Assembly (NCBI GenBank): GCA_016195085.1 | Contig: JACQAG010000085.1 | Span: 1 to 51,990 of the forward strand | Length of the DNA stretch: 51,990 nucleotides | Direction of reading: 5' to 3' | DNA from: Pseudomonadota bacterium | GTDB lineage: Bacteria; Pseudomonadota; Alphaproteobacteria; SHVZ01 | Shown here: piece after piece, positions 8,740 to 17,359 of the stretch | How positions within the stretch are numbered: the first letter of the stretch is position 1 | How the letters are laid out: each line of letters starts with the position of its first letter | Made by a program: the position numbers and the translations under genes | The notes under the pieces: model-generated | Seen by the model: the letters and a program-made list of their open reading frames with translations, nothing else | What the model was told of the DNA's origin: nothing | Databases searched by the model: none

Positions 8740-9122
8740 GCCGAACCGTCGCAATCGTCGTCGTCTCCCATTCCTCGGATATCGCCAAAGGCACCGTCGA
8801 CATGGTCCGGCAGATGGTCGGCGACAGCGTGCCTGTCGCCTGGTGCGGAGGCAATCCGGCCGGCGGTCTCGGGACCGACGTGAATGCCATCAAGAGCCGA
8901 ATCGAGAGCGTATGGAGCGAAGCCGGCGTCGCGGTCCTGGTCGACCTCGGCGGTGCGGAGATGAACGCTGAAATGGCCATCGAAATGCTGGATGAGAAGC
9001 GGCGCGCCAAGGTCGTGCTGTGCGCGGCGCCGATCGTCGAGGGGGCGGTCATGGCGGCAACGCAAGCCTCGACCGGCAGCTCCTTGGATGAGGTGCGCGA
9101 AGCGGCGGAAGAAGTCGGCTGA
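8736..9122 (+). CDS. dhaM: Dihydroxyacetone kinase phosphotransferase subunit DhaM (EIIA domain only)
   Basis: Mannose-type EIIA protein that carries phosphate from HPr to the ADP on DhaL. 128 residues; the phospho-accepting His is in VVSHSSDIAKG (His12). In E. coli DhaM is a fusion of EIIA, HPr and part of Enzyme I. Here it is the EIIA domain alone, and HPr and Enzyme I follow as separate genes. It starts within the dhaL stop codon, indicating tight co-translation. Confidence 0.95.
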   Translation: MSRTVAIVVVSHSSDIAKGTVDMVRQMVGDSVPVAWCGGNPAGGLGTDVNAIKSRIESVWSEAGVAVLVDLGGAEMNAEMAIEMLDEKRRAKVVLCAAPIVEGAVMAATQASTGSSLDEVREAAEEVG

Positions 9123-9144
9123 AGGGTTCGAGGAGAGCGGAACG

Positions 9145-9483
9145 ATGTCGAGATCGGGTTCCAAACCCAAGGAGGCGCCCGCAAGCCCGCCGGAGAATCC
9201 GGTGGGCACCGCGGCGCTGGTCGTTCCGCTGCGCAATGCGGTGGGATTGCACGCAAGGCCCGCGGTCAAGCTCACGCAGTTGGCAGCCCGCTTCGCCGCC
9301 ACAATCGAGCTCAGGGTCGGAGAGGAGGGCGACTGGGTCGACGCGAAGAGCATCGTCCGGGTCATGGGCCTGAAGGCGCGGACTGGAACCGTGCTGCAGC
9401 TGCGCGCGGTCGGAGCCGACGCCGCCGAGGCTCTCGGCAACATCGAGAAGCTGGTGCTCGGTGACTTCGAACAGACATCCTGA
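9145..9483 (+). CDS. ptsH: Phosphocarrier protein HPr
   Basis: Small PTS phosphocarrier. The 112-residue protein has an N-terminal extension of about 20 residues rich in Pro and Ser before the HPr fold. The active His is His36 in GLHARPAVK. It lies between dhaM and a full Enzyme I gene, so it is probably dedicated to the dihydroxyacetone phosphorelay instead of serving a sugar PTS. The start at 9145 follows GGAGAGCGG. Confidence 0.93.
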   Translation: MSRSGSKPKEAPASPPENPVGTAALVVPLRNAVGLHARPAVKLTQLAARFAATIELRVGEEGDWVDAKSIVRVMGLKARTGTVLQLRAVGADAAEALGNIEKLVLGDFEQTS

Positions 9484-11164
9484 GCCGAGCCGCCTGCGTC
9501 CGCCGGCCGCTGCCGGCCCCGAGGAGCGGGGCGCGGCATCGGCGCCGACGCGCGGCGAACGGACCTTGCCGGCGCAAATTGCCTCCCCGGGGCTTACCTG
9601 GGGCCCGGTCCGCCGGCTGGCCGCGGCGAGGTCTTGCGGCGTGGCCCAGCCGGAGCAGGGACCGCTTGGACCCGAGGTCGAATCCGAGAAGGTCCAATCC
9701 GCGCTCCGGCTGGCGCGCGCGCAGCTGGGCGAGCTCGCCCAGGACGGCAGCAGTCTCGCCGCCGACCTTCTGGCCTTTCAGATTGCGCTCACCGAGGACG
9801 CGGAGCTCACGCGCCCGGCGCTCGTTGCCATTGCCGCGGGCGAGGATGCCGGCAGGGCCTGGCGCGGGGCGCTGGACACCGAGATCGACGCCTACCGCCG
9901 GAGCGGCGACGAGTATTTCGCCCAGCGCGCCCAGGATCTCGTCGATCTGCGCGACCGCGTCTCCAGCCTCATCGATGGGGCTCTCACCCCGCCGCCCCCG
10001 CAAGAAGGCAGCATCCTCGTCGTCGACGAGCTCACCCCGTCGCGCTTTCTTGAGGTGGACTGGAAGCGCTACGCCGGCGTCGTATCGAGCGCGGGCGGCA
10101 TCACCAGCCACGTCGCCATGCTGGCACGAGCGCGCGGCGTGCCGATGCTGATCGGACCGAAAGTGAGCAGCGTCGACACCGACGGCGGAACGCCGGCCAT
10201 CCTCGATGCAGTATTGGGTGTGCTCATCCTCGACCCGGAGCCGGCGACCTTCGTCTCTTGCGCGGGGCGGCGTCGGGCGCGCGCCGGGAATGCGGCGGCG
10301 GCGCTATCGGCGGCCACCGCGCCTGCGATCTCCGCCAATGGGGTTCCCGTCGCTGTCTATCTCAACGTCGACGATCCAGGCCGGTTGGCCGCCGTCAGTC
10401 CCGATTTGTGCGATGGCATCGGGCTCACGCGCACTGAATTCCTGTTTCGCGCCGGCGAGGCCTTGCCGGACGAGGAAGCCCAGCTCCGCATCTACCGGCA
10501 ATTGCTCGATTGGGCTGGCGGCAGGCCGGTCACCATCCGCACTTTGGACGCGGGCGGGGACAAGCCGATTCCCGGCTTGACGCCGGAGGGCGAGCAGAAT
10601 CCGTTCCTGGGCGTGCGCGGCTTGCGTCTGTCGCTGCGTCGCCCGGAGATCTTCGCAGTGCAGCTGAGGGCGCTGGCGCGCGCGGCGCCGTCCGGCAACC
10701 TCAAGGTCATGGTGCCGATGGTGACGAGGCCGGAGGAGCTGGCGGCGGCGCGCATGATGATGGTCCGGGAGGTCGAGGCGCTCACGGCGCGCGGAATTGC
10801 CGCCGCCATGCCCGCCTTCGGCATGATGGTCGAGGTCCCGGCGGCGGCGCTTACCGCTGCGGACTTCGCCGCCGATTTTCTCTCCATCGGCACCAACGAC
10901 CTCCTGCAGTATTTGGCGGCCGCGGGCCGCGATCGCGCCGAGCTCGCCGATCTGCAGGATCCCTTGCAGCCCGCCATGCTTGCGGTCATCGCGCAAGTCG
11001 CGGCGGCAGGGCGGGCCCGCGGCGTCGAGGTCAGCGTCTGCGGCGAGATGGCCGGGTTGCCCCATTGCGTGCCGGCGCTCCTGAAGGCGGGTATCCGCGC
11101 GCTTTCCGTCGCCGCGACGGCGGCGCCGGCAGTGAAGGCGGCGATCCGCGCCGCGGAGACGTAG
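9461..11164 (+). CDS. ptsI: Phosphoenolpyruvate-protein phosphotransferase (Enzyme I)
   Basis: Takes phosphate from PEP and passes it to HPr. The phospho-His is His217 in GGITSHVAMLAR; the PEP-binding C-terminal barrel shows IGTNDLLQYL and the conserved Cys in VCGEMAG. Given from the GTG at 9461, which overlaps the HPr gene by 23 bases, it is 567 residues. Similarity to the usual N-terminus (ILASPG-type motif, here IASPGLTWG) begins only near residue 40, so a TTG at 9566 may be the true start. It supplies the operon with its own phosphoryl donor. Confidence 0.92.
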   Translation: MTSNRHPEPSRLRPPAAAGPEERGAASAPTRGERTLPAQIASPGLTWGPVRRLAAARSCGVAQPEQGPLGPEVESEKVQSALRLARAQLGELAQDGSSLAADLLAFQIALTEDAELTRPALVAIAAGEDAGRAWRGALDTEIDAYRRSGDEYFAQRAQDLVDLRDRVSSLIDGALTPPPPQEGSILVVDELTPSRFLEVDWKRYAGVVSSAGGITSHVAMLARARGVPMLIGPKVSSVDTDGGTPAILDAVLGVLILDPEPATFVSCAGRRRARAGNAAAALSAATAPAISANGVPVAVYLNVDDPGRLAAVSPDLCDGIGLTRTEFLFRAGEALPDEEAQLRIYRQLLDWAGGRPVTIRTLDAGGDKPIPGLTPEGEQNPFLGVRGLRLSLRRPEIFAVQLRALARAAPSGNLKVMVPMVTRPEELAAARMMMVREVEALTARGIAAAMPAFGMMVEVPAAALTAADFAADFLSIGTNDLLQYLAAAGRDRAELADLQDPLQPAMLAVIAQVAAAGRARGVEVSVCGEMAGLPHCVPALLKAGIRALSVAATAAPAVKAAIRAAET

Positions 11165-11168
11165 CCCG

Positions 11169-11630
11169 ATGAGCGGCACCGGCGATCCGGCCGCGGCGGC
11201 GATCCAGGCCGACGCGCCGCCGACGCGCCAAGCGCTGATCGGCGGCTACAAGGTGTTGCTCCGCCGCTACATCGACATGCGCCCCTCCGGCATGCGCCTG
11301 AAGATCGCCCGCGTGCTCGGCACGCATCGCAGCTTCGTCTCCCAGATCACCAACCCGAACGATCCCACACCGATTCCCGCCCGCCACCTGCCGGCCATCT
11401 TCGACATCTGCCACTTCTCCGATCGCGAGCGCGAGACCCTGCTCGCGGCCTACCTGCTGGCGCATCCGCGCCAGGCCCGCGAGCTCAGGCCCGGAGAGCC
11501 GGGGCACGCGCATTATCGGACCTTGCATGTGGAGATCCCCGTACTCGAGGATCCGGTCCGTCAGGCGAAGCTCGAAGCGTTGGTCCGCGACTTCGTCCAG
11601 CGAATCGTGTCCCTGCTGCAGAAGGAATGA
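11169..11630 (+). CDS. Putative HTH regulator inside the dha operon
   Basis: A 153-residue protein that I do not recognise as a known family. Residues about 45-80 (GMRLKIARVLGTHRSFVSQI) read like the helix-turn-helix of an XRE-like DNA-binding domain, preceded by YKVLLRRYIDMRPSG. The C-terminal third is helical and charged and ends in a leucine-rich segment that could dimerise. It sits between ptsI (4 bases after the stop) and dhaK, a position suggesting local control of triose metabolism. DNA binding is inferred from pattern only; it does not resemble DhaR or DeoR-type regulators. Confidence 0.6.
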   Translation: MSGTGDPAAAAIQADAPPTRQALIGGYKVLLRRYIDMRPSGMRLKIARVLGTHRSFVSQITNPNDPTPIPARHLPAIFDICHFSDRERETLLAAYLLAHPRQARELRPGEPGHAHYRTLHVEIPVLEDPVRQAKLEALVRDFVQRIVSLLQKE

Positions 11631-11667
11631 CCGCGTCCGGGGCGGTGGGTTCGAGGGGAGGTGCCGA

Positions 11668-12660
11668 ATGAAAAAATTCATGAATACGGTCGAGGGAGTT
11701 CTGGCGGAGAGCCTCAAGGGATTCGCCTCTGCCCATCGCGACATCGTGCGCCTCAACGCCAAGCCGGCGGTGATCTTCCGCGCCGGCGGGGCGGTGCAGG
11801 GCAAGGTGGCCTTGGTTTCCGGCGGCGGCAGCGGCCATGAACCGCTGCATGCCGGCTTCGTCGGGCGCGGCATGCTGGATGCAGCATGCCCTGGGGAGGT
11901 CTTCACCTCGCCCACGCCCGACCAGATCGTGCTCGCCGCCGAGGGTGCTGCCGGCGGCGCTGGTGTCCTTTTCATCGTCAAGAACTATTCCGGCGACGTC
12001 ATGAATTTCGAGATGGCGGCTGAGCTGTATGCGGGGGAGCACAAATCGGTGGTGATCAACGACGACGTCGCCGTCGAGGACAGCACCTACACCACGGGCC
12101 GCCGCGGCGTCGCCGGTACTCTCATCGTCGAGAAGATCGTCGGCGCCGCCGCCGAGGCGGGGGCCGACCTTCAGGCTTGCGCCGCCTTGGCGCAGAAGGT
12201 GAACGTGCGAACGGGCTCCATGGGCGTGGCGCTGACCAGCTGCACGGTACCGGCGGCGGGCCGCCCCACCTTCGATCTCGGAGCGGACGAGATGGAGATG
12301 GGCGTCGGCATCCATGGAGAGCCCGGGCGCCGTCGCGTCAAGCTGGCGTCCGCCGATGCGATCGCAAACGAGCTCGTGGCCGCCATCTGCGACAGCCTGA
12401 AGCCGAAACGCGGCGCAAAAGGGCTGCTCCTGGTGAACGGCCTCGGCGCCACACCGCTATTGGAGCTGACGCTGGTCTACGCCGCGGCCGAGCGGGCGCT
12501 CGGGGATTGCGGCGTCGACATCGCTCGCAGCTTGGTCGGGAACTACGTGACCTCGCTCGACATGGCGGGCTGCTCGGTCACCCTGACGCTGTTGGACGAC
12601 GACATGCTGCGCCACTGGGGCGCACCCGTGCATACCGCGGCGCTCCGCTGGAAGCGCTGA
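11668..12660 (+). CDS. dhaK: Dihydroxyacetone kinase substrate-binding subunit DhaK
   Basis: Binds dihydroxyacetone covalently and receives phosphate from DhaL-ATP. 330 residues. The phosphate-loop-like SGGGSGHEP is at 51-59, the KNYSGDVMNF motif at 105-114, and the substrate-linking His is His216 in GIHGEPGR. A good ribosome site (GGGGAGG) precedes the ATG at 11668. It is the last gene of the operon, separated from dhaL by dhaM, ptsH, ptsI and the putative regulator. It ends 4 bases before the converging purB stop with no room for a separate terminator. Confidence 0.96.
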   Translation: MKKFMNTVEGVLAESLKGFASAHRDIVRLNAKPAVIFRAGGAVQGKVALVSGGGSGHEPLHAGFVGRGMLDAACPGEVFTSPTPDQIVLAAEGAAGGAGVLFIVKNYSGDVMNFEMAAELYAGEHKSVVINDDVAVEDSTYTTGRRGVAGTLIVEKIVGAAAEAGADLQACAALAQKVNVRTGSMGVALTSCTVPAAGRPTFDLGADEMEMGVGIHGEPGRRRVKLASADAIANELVAAICDSLKPKRGAKGLLLVNGLGATPLLELTLVYAAAERALGDCGVDIARSLVGNYVTSLDMAGCSVTLTLLDDDMLRHWGAPVHTAALRWKR

Positions 12661-12664
12661 GGCA

Positions 12665-13993
12665 TCAGGCCGCGTTCGACACCGCGGCCTTGGCGCGGCC
12701 GAAGACGCGCTCGAAGATCGTATCCACCGCTTTCAGGTGGTAGCTGAGATCGAAGAGCTCGGTGAGCCGGTCGCCGACCAAGGCCTTCGCCACCTCTGGA
12801 TCATCCGCGAGCCGCGCCTTGAAGCTGCCGCCCTCGCGCCAGGTCGCCATGGCGTGGCGCTGCACCGTCTCATAGGCGGCCTCGCGGCTCATGCCCGTTT
12901 GGGTCAAGGCCAACAGCACCCGCTGCGAGAAGACGAGCCCGCCCAAGCTATCGAGATTGGCGCGCATGCGCTCGGGATAGACCACGAGCTCGTCGACGAG
13001 GCGGGCGAGCCGCGTCAGCGCGAAATCAAGCGTGACGGTCGTATCGGGCGCGATCATGCGCTCGACCGAGGAATGGCTGATGTCGCGCTCATGCCAGAGT
13101 GCGACGTTCTCCAAGGCCGGCACCACGGCCGCGCGCACCACTCGCGCCAGCCCCGACAGGTTCTCGCTCAAGACCGGGTTGCGCTTGTGCGGCATCGCCG
13201 AGGAGCCCTTCTGGCCGGGAGAGAAATACTCCTCCGCCTCGCGCACTTCGGTGCGCTGCAGATGGCGGATCTCGGTCGCCAGCCGTTCCACACCGCTCGC
13301 GATCACCGCCAAGGTGGCGAAGTAGAAGGCATGGCGGTCGCGCGGGATCACCTGGGTGGAGATAGGCTCGGGGGTGAGCCCGAGCTTAGCCGCCACATGC
13401 GCCTCGATGCGGGGATCGACATTGGCGAAGGTGCCGACCGCGCCGGAAATAGCGCAGGTGGCGATCTCGCTCCGCGCCGCCTCGAGCCTGGCACGGTTGC
13501 GGGCGAACTCGGCATAGTGCCCGGCGAGTTTCAGGCCGAAGGTGGTGGGCTCGGCATGGATGCCGTGACTGCGGCCGACGCAGACGGTGAGCTTGTGCTC
13601 CCGCGCCCGACGTTCGAGGGCCTTCAGGAGCTGGTCGAGATCGGCCAGGAGGATGTCGGTTGCCTCTTTCAGCTGCACGGCAAGGCAGGTGTCGAGCACG
13701 TCGGAGGAGGTCATGCCCTGGTGCAGGAAGCGCGCTTCCGGCCCGACATGCTCGGCCACACTGGTCAAGAAGGCGATGACGTCGTGCTTGGTCGTGCGCT
13801 CGATCTCGTCGATCCGCGCCACGTCGAACCCGCCCTTCCGCCAGATCGCCTCGGCTGCCGCTTTCGGCACGATGCCGAGCTCGGCCATGGCGTCGGCCGC
13901 ATGCGCCTCGATCTCAAACCAGATCCGGTAGCGGTTCTCCGGCTCCCAGATGCGGGCCATCTCCGGCCGGGAATAGCGGGGAATCATCCTCAA
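12665..13993 (-). CDS. purB: Adenylosuccinate lyase
   Basis: Catalyses two fumarate-releasing steps of purine synthesis. 442 residues, a normal length for the short bacterial form. The fumarase/aspartase superfamily signature appears as GSSAMPHKRNP, and the family start MIPRYSRPEMARIWEPENRY is present. The annotated ATG at 13993 has an in-frame ATG two codons later (13987) that is equally likely. It converges on dhaK and diverges from the GNAT gene. Confidence 0.96.
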   Translation of the reverse strand: MRMIPRYSRPEMARIWEPENRYRIWFEIEAHAADAMAELGIVPKAAAEAIWRKGGFDVARIDEIERTTKHDVIAFLTSVAEHVGPEARFLHQGMTSSDVLDTCLAVQLKEATDILLADLDQLLKALERRAREHKLTVCVGRSHGIHAEPTTFGLKLAGHYAEFARNRARLEAARSEIATCAISGAVGTFANVDPRIEAHVAAKLGLTPEPISTQVIPRDRHAFYFATLAVIASGVERLATEIRHLQRTEVREAEEYFSPGQKGSSAMPHKRNPVLSENLSGLARVVRAAVVPALENVALWHERDISHSSVERMIAPDTTVTLDFALTRLARLVDELVVYPERMRANLDSLGGLVFSQRVLLALTQTGMSREAAYETVQRHAMATWREGGSFKARLADDPEVAKALVGDRLTELFDLSYHLKAVDTIFERVFGRAKAAVSNAA

Positions 13994-14066
13994 TGCCTTC
14001 GCCTCGTGTGCGACACATTCTAGCAGCCGCCACAGCTCTTATGAAGTAAGCTCGCGGCCCGCTGCC

Positions 14067-14567
14067 ATGAGCCAAGCAAAGCGACCATCGTTGCGAATCG
14101 AGCCCTATCGGCCGGAGGACCGGCCGGCGGTGATCGGCTTTATGGATGCGATCCAGGAGCATGAGCGGAGGATGGTGCCGGAGCTGAAGCCGGGCAACGA
14201 GATCGGCCGTTTCCACACCGATCGCGTCCTCCGCAAGGTCGCCCTGCGCCACGGCGTGGCGCTCATGGCCAAGGCCGATGGCGAAGCCGTCGGCTTCGCC
14301 TCCGCCTGGGTCGATATCGACGATGATCCGCTGCTCAAGGACGAGGCGCAGGGCCAGGGTTACGTCTCCGACATTTACGTCGTGCCGGAATGGCGACGGC
14401 GAGGCGTGGCCCGTCTGCTGCTCGGCCGCTTGGATGAGGCCATGCGCGAACGCGGCTGCCGGCGGATGGCGATCTGCTCCAAGGCGGCGAACTTCATGGC
14501 GGTGCAATGCTACGCAGCCGTCGGCTATCGACCCTACGAAGTCATCCTCTGGAAGCCGCTGGCATAG
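14067..14567 (+). CDS. GNAT-family N-acetyltransferase
   Basis: 166 residues with the acetyl-CoA-binding motif A pattern VSDIYVVPEWRRRGVARLLL near residues 103-122 and a following helix typical of GNAT proteins. The acceptor substrate cannot be told from sequence. It lies between purB (divergent) and mtnA, about 40 bases upstream of the latter on the same strand, and may be co-transcribed with it. Confidence 0.88.
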   Translation: MSQAKRPSLRIEPYRPEDRPAVIGFMDAIQEHERRMVPELKPGNEIGRFHTDRVLRKVALRHGVALMAKADGEAVGFASAWVDIDDDPLLKDEAQGQGYVSDIYVVPEWRRRGVARLLLGRLDEAMRERGCRRMAICSKAANFMAVQCYAAVGYRPYEVILWKPLA

Positions 14568-14607
14568 CGATATTGCCCGCTGGAAGGCCAGATCCTAGGA
14601 TGCGCCC

Positions 14608-15717
14608 ATGAAAGTGAAGGGCACGCCCTATCGCACCATCTGGCCGTCAGCGGACGGCGAGACGGTCGAGGTGATCGACCAGACCTTGCTGCCGCATCGC
14701 TTCGAGACCGTGCGGCTCGCCGGCCTGGAGGCGGCGGCGCATGCCATCCGCGCCATGCTCGTGCGCGGTGCCCCGCTCATCGGCGCCACCGCCGCCTATG
14801 GCTTGGCGATGGCAATCCGCGAAGACACATCGGATGCAGCCCTCGATCGCGCCTATGCGATCCTGCTGGCGACGCGGCCGACGGCGATCAATTTGCGCTG
14901 GGCCCTGGACGATGTAAGCGGCCGCGTGCGCAAGCTGGCGCCCGCGGTGCGCGCCAAATCCGCCTGGCGCCGCGCCGGCGAGATCGCGGACGAGGACGTG
15001 GCGATCAACCGCGCCATCGGCGAGCATGGCCTTAAGATCATCGAGGATTTGGCGGCGAAGAAGCCGAAGGGCGAGCCGGTCAACATCCTCACCCACTGCA
15101 ATGCCGGCTGGCTCGCTACGGTCGATTGGGGGACGGCGACGGCGCCGATTTATCTCGCCCATGACGCCGGCATTCCCGTGCATGTCTGGGTCGATGAGAC
15201 CAGGCCGCGCAACCAGGGCGCGGGCTTGACCGCCTGGGAGCTCGGCAATCACGGCGTGCGCCACACCGTCATCGTCGACAATGTCGGCGGCCATCTGATG
15301 CAGCATGGAATGGTCGACATGGCGATCGTCGGCACCGACCGCACCACGGCGGCGGGCGATGTCTGCAACAAGATCGGCACCTATCTCAAAGCGCTGGCGG
15401 CGAAGGACAATGGCGTGCCCTTCTATGTGGCCCTCCCGTCCCCGACCATCGACTGGTCGATCGCCGACGGGCTCACGGAGATCCCGATCGAGGAGCGCGC
15501 CGGCAAGGAGGTCTCCCACATCGCCGGGCGCGGGCCCGAGGGTGCGCGGGTCGAGGTGCAGCTCATCCCCGACGGCAGCCCGGTCGCCAATTACGGCTTC
15601 GATGTGACGCCTTCGCGATTGGTGACCGGCCTCATCACCGAACGGGGCGTGGCACCCGCCAGCCGGTCCGGTCTCGCCGGTCTCTTCCCGGAGCGCCGGG
15701 CGAGCGCGGCCGAGTAA
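14608..15717 (+). CDS. mtnA: S-methyl-5-thioribose-1-phosphate isomerase
   Basis: Isomerase of the methionine salvage pathway, or of a related DHAP shunt, converting methylthioribose-1-phosphate to the ribulose form. 369 residues. The catalytic Cys lies in THCNAG and the catalytic Asp in [18 protein letters not shown]. The N-terminal YRTIW and [14 protein letters not shown] stretches are also typical. No other mtn genes are adjacent; downstream are two SDRs and an aldolase, so a link with aldolase-based methylthioribulose-phosphate cleavage is conceivable but unproven. Confidence 0.95.
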   Translation: MKVKGTPYRTIWPSADGETVEVIDQTLLPHRFETVRLAGLEAAAHAIRAMLVRGAPLIGATAAYGLAMAIREDTSDAALDRAYAILLATRPTAINLRWALDDVSGRVRKLAPAVRAKSAWRRAGEIADEDVAINRAIGEHGLKIIEDLAAKKPKGEPVNILTHCNAGWLATVDWGTATAPIYLAHDAGIPVHVWVDETRPRNQGAGLTAWELGNHGVRHTVIVDNVGGHLMQHGMVDMAIVGTDRTTAAGDVCNKIGTYLKALAAKDNGVPFYVALPSPTIDWSIADGLTEIPIEERAGKEVSHIAGRGPEGARVEVQLIPDGSPVANYGFDVTPSRLVTGLITERGVAPASRSGLAGLFPERRASAAE

Positions 15718-15736
15718 GCAAGGGCGGGGCCATCCC

Positions 15737-16432
15737 TTGACCCAAGCCTGCGACCCACGCGTCGCCATGATCTCCGGCGCCAATCGCGGCATCGGGGCGG
15801 CGATCGCTCGGGCATTGGCCGAGCAGGGCTGGCGCTTGAGCCTCGGCGTGCGCGAGCCGAAGAAGCTTGGGAGCGCGCACTTCGCCCATCGCTACGAGGC
15901 GCTGGATGCCAAGAGCGAGCGCCTATGGGTGGATGCCACCACGGAGCGCTTCGGGCGCATCGATGCGGTCATCGCCAATGCCGGCATTCTCTCGACCAAG
16001 AGCGTGGTTGAAGCCGGCGACGACGACGTCGATGCAATCCTCGAGGTCAACGTGAAGTCGCCCTTGCGGCTGGTGCGCGCGGCTTGGCCGCATCTGGCAA
16101 AGAGCGGAAAGGGCCGCGTCGTCGTCATCTCCTCCTTGTCGGGCAAGCGGGTCAAGGCCGCCCAGACCGGCCTCTATGCGGTTAGCAAGTTCGCAGCCCT
16201 AGGGCTCGCCCATGCGGTGCGCCACGCCGGTTGGGAGGTGGGGATCCGCACGACCGCGATCTGCCCCGGGCCGGTTGCGACCGACATGATCCGCGCAATT
16301 TCCACCTTGAGCCCGTCGGAGATGACCCGACCCGAGGATCTGGCGAAGCTCGTGCTGCTCGTCCTCGATCTCCCCAACACCGCCAGCCTGTCGGAGATTC
16401 CGGTGAACGCCCTCATCGAGGGCGGCTATTGA
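15737..16432 (+). CDS. Short-chain dehydrogenase/reductase (tandem copy 1)
   Basis: 231-residue NAD(P)-dependent oxidoreductase. The nucleotide-binding motif SGANRGIG is near residue 13, NAG is present, and the active-site Tyr and Lys are in YAVSK. The TTG start at 15737 is chosen because the paralogue that follows begins with the same MTQA sequence from an ATG. The next gene is closely similar over its full length, so the pair arose by tandem duplication. Substrate unknown. Confidence 0.88.
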   Translation: MTQACDPRVAMISGANRGIGAAIARALAEQGWRLSLGVREPKKLGSAHFAHRYEALDAKSERLWVDATTERFGRIDAVIANAGILSTKSVVEAGDDDVDAILEVNVKSPLRLVRAAWPHLAKSGKGRVVVISSLSGKRVKAAQTGLYAVSKFAALGLAHAVRHAGWEVGIRTTAICPGPVATDMIRAISTLSPSEMTRPEDLAKLVLLVLDLPNTASLSEIPVNALIEGGY

Positions 16433-16454
16433 AATCGCCTTGGAGTGAAACCCC

Positions 16455-17168
16455 ATGACTCAAGCCCGTGAAGCCCGCGTCGTCATGATCTCCGGTGCGG
16501 CCCGCGGCATCGGCCTCGGCATCGCCCGCGTGCTGGCCGAGCGCGGCTGGCAATTGAGCCTGGGCGTGCGCGAACCGGCCAAGCTGCCGGCAGCACTGAC
16601 CGCTAAGCCGCACATGGCGCATCGCTACGAGGCGCGGGACGTGAAGAGCGGACAGGAATGGGCCGAGGCGACAGCGGGGCGCTATGGCCGCATCGACGCG
16701 GTGGTGGCCAATGCCGGCATCATCATCCGCAAATCCGTGGTCGAGGCCAGCGACGAGGACGTGGACCAGATCCTCGACGTCAATGTGAAGGCGCCGTTGA
16801 GACTCGCCCGCGCCGCCTGGCCGTGGCTCACCAAATGCGGCCAGGGCCGCGTCGTCACCATCGCCTCGCTCGCCGCCAAGCGGGTGCCGCGCGCGCCCTC
16901 GGGCCTCTACTCCGTCAGCAAGTTCGCCGCCCTCGGCCTCTCCCATGCGATCCGCCATGCCGGCTGGGATTCCGGCATCCGCGCCATCGCCATCTGCCCG
17001 GGCTTCGTTGCCACCGACATGACGGCGTCCATGACCACGCAATACCCGGCCGAGAAGATGACCCAGCCCGAGGACATCGGTCGCATCGTGGCGCTCGCCC
17101 TCGATCTCCCCAACACCACCAGCATCTCCGAGATCCCGGTCAACTGCCAGCTCGACCCGTCCTATTGA
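16455..17168 (+). CDS. Short-chain dehydrogenase/reductase (tandem copy 2)
   Basis: 237 residues, paralogue of the preceding gene with the same N-terminal MTQA, SGAARGIG cofactor motif, NAG strand and YSVSK active site. The copies diverge mainly around residues 35-55 and near the C-terminus, regions that shape substrate specificity in SDRs. The two genes are 22 bases apart and presumably co-transcribed. Confidence 0.9.
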   Translation: MTQAREARVVMISGAARGIGLGIARVLAERGWQLSLGVREPAKLPAALTAKPHMAHRYEARDVKSGQEWAEATAGRYGRIDAVVANAGIIIRKSVVEASDEDVDQILDVNVKAPLRLARAAWPWLTKCGQGRVVTIASLAAKRVPRAPSGLYSVSKFAALGLSHAIRHAGWDSGIRAIAICPGFVATDMTASMTTQYPAEKMTQPEDIGRIVALALDLPNTTSISEIPVNCQLDPSY

Positions 17169-17186
17169 GTTGGCTGGAGCCGGCAG

Positions 17187-17284
17187 CCCCCACCCCAACC
17201 CTCCCCCCGCGCGCTGGGGGAGGGAGTAAAAGAGCGCCTTGCTCCCTCCCTCGCCGTTAGGCGGGGGAGGGCTGGGGTGGGGGC
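17187..17284. repeat. REP-like palindromic intergenic repeat
   Basis: Ends GCCCCCACCCC and GGGGTGGGGGC are complementary, with two internal C-rich/G-rich hairpins (CCCTCCC arms). Same family as elements at 23094, 24342 and 27801. It fills most of the 191-base gap between the SDR pair and the aldolase gene. Confidence 0.85.
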
Positions 17285-17359
17285 ATCTGGCGAGGCGGCG
17301 CTTGACGGCGGGGCCGGATTTCCGTTGAGTGCGGCCGCCATCCATAAGAGAGATCCGCG

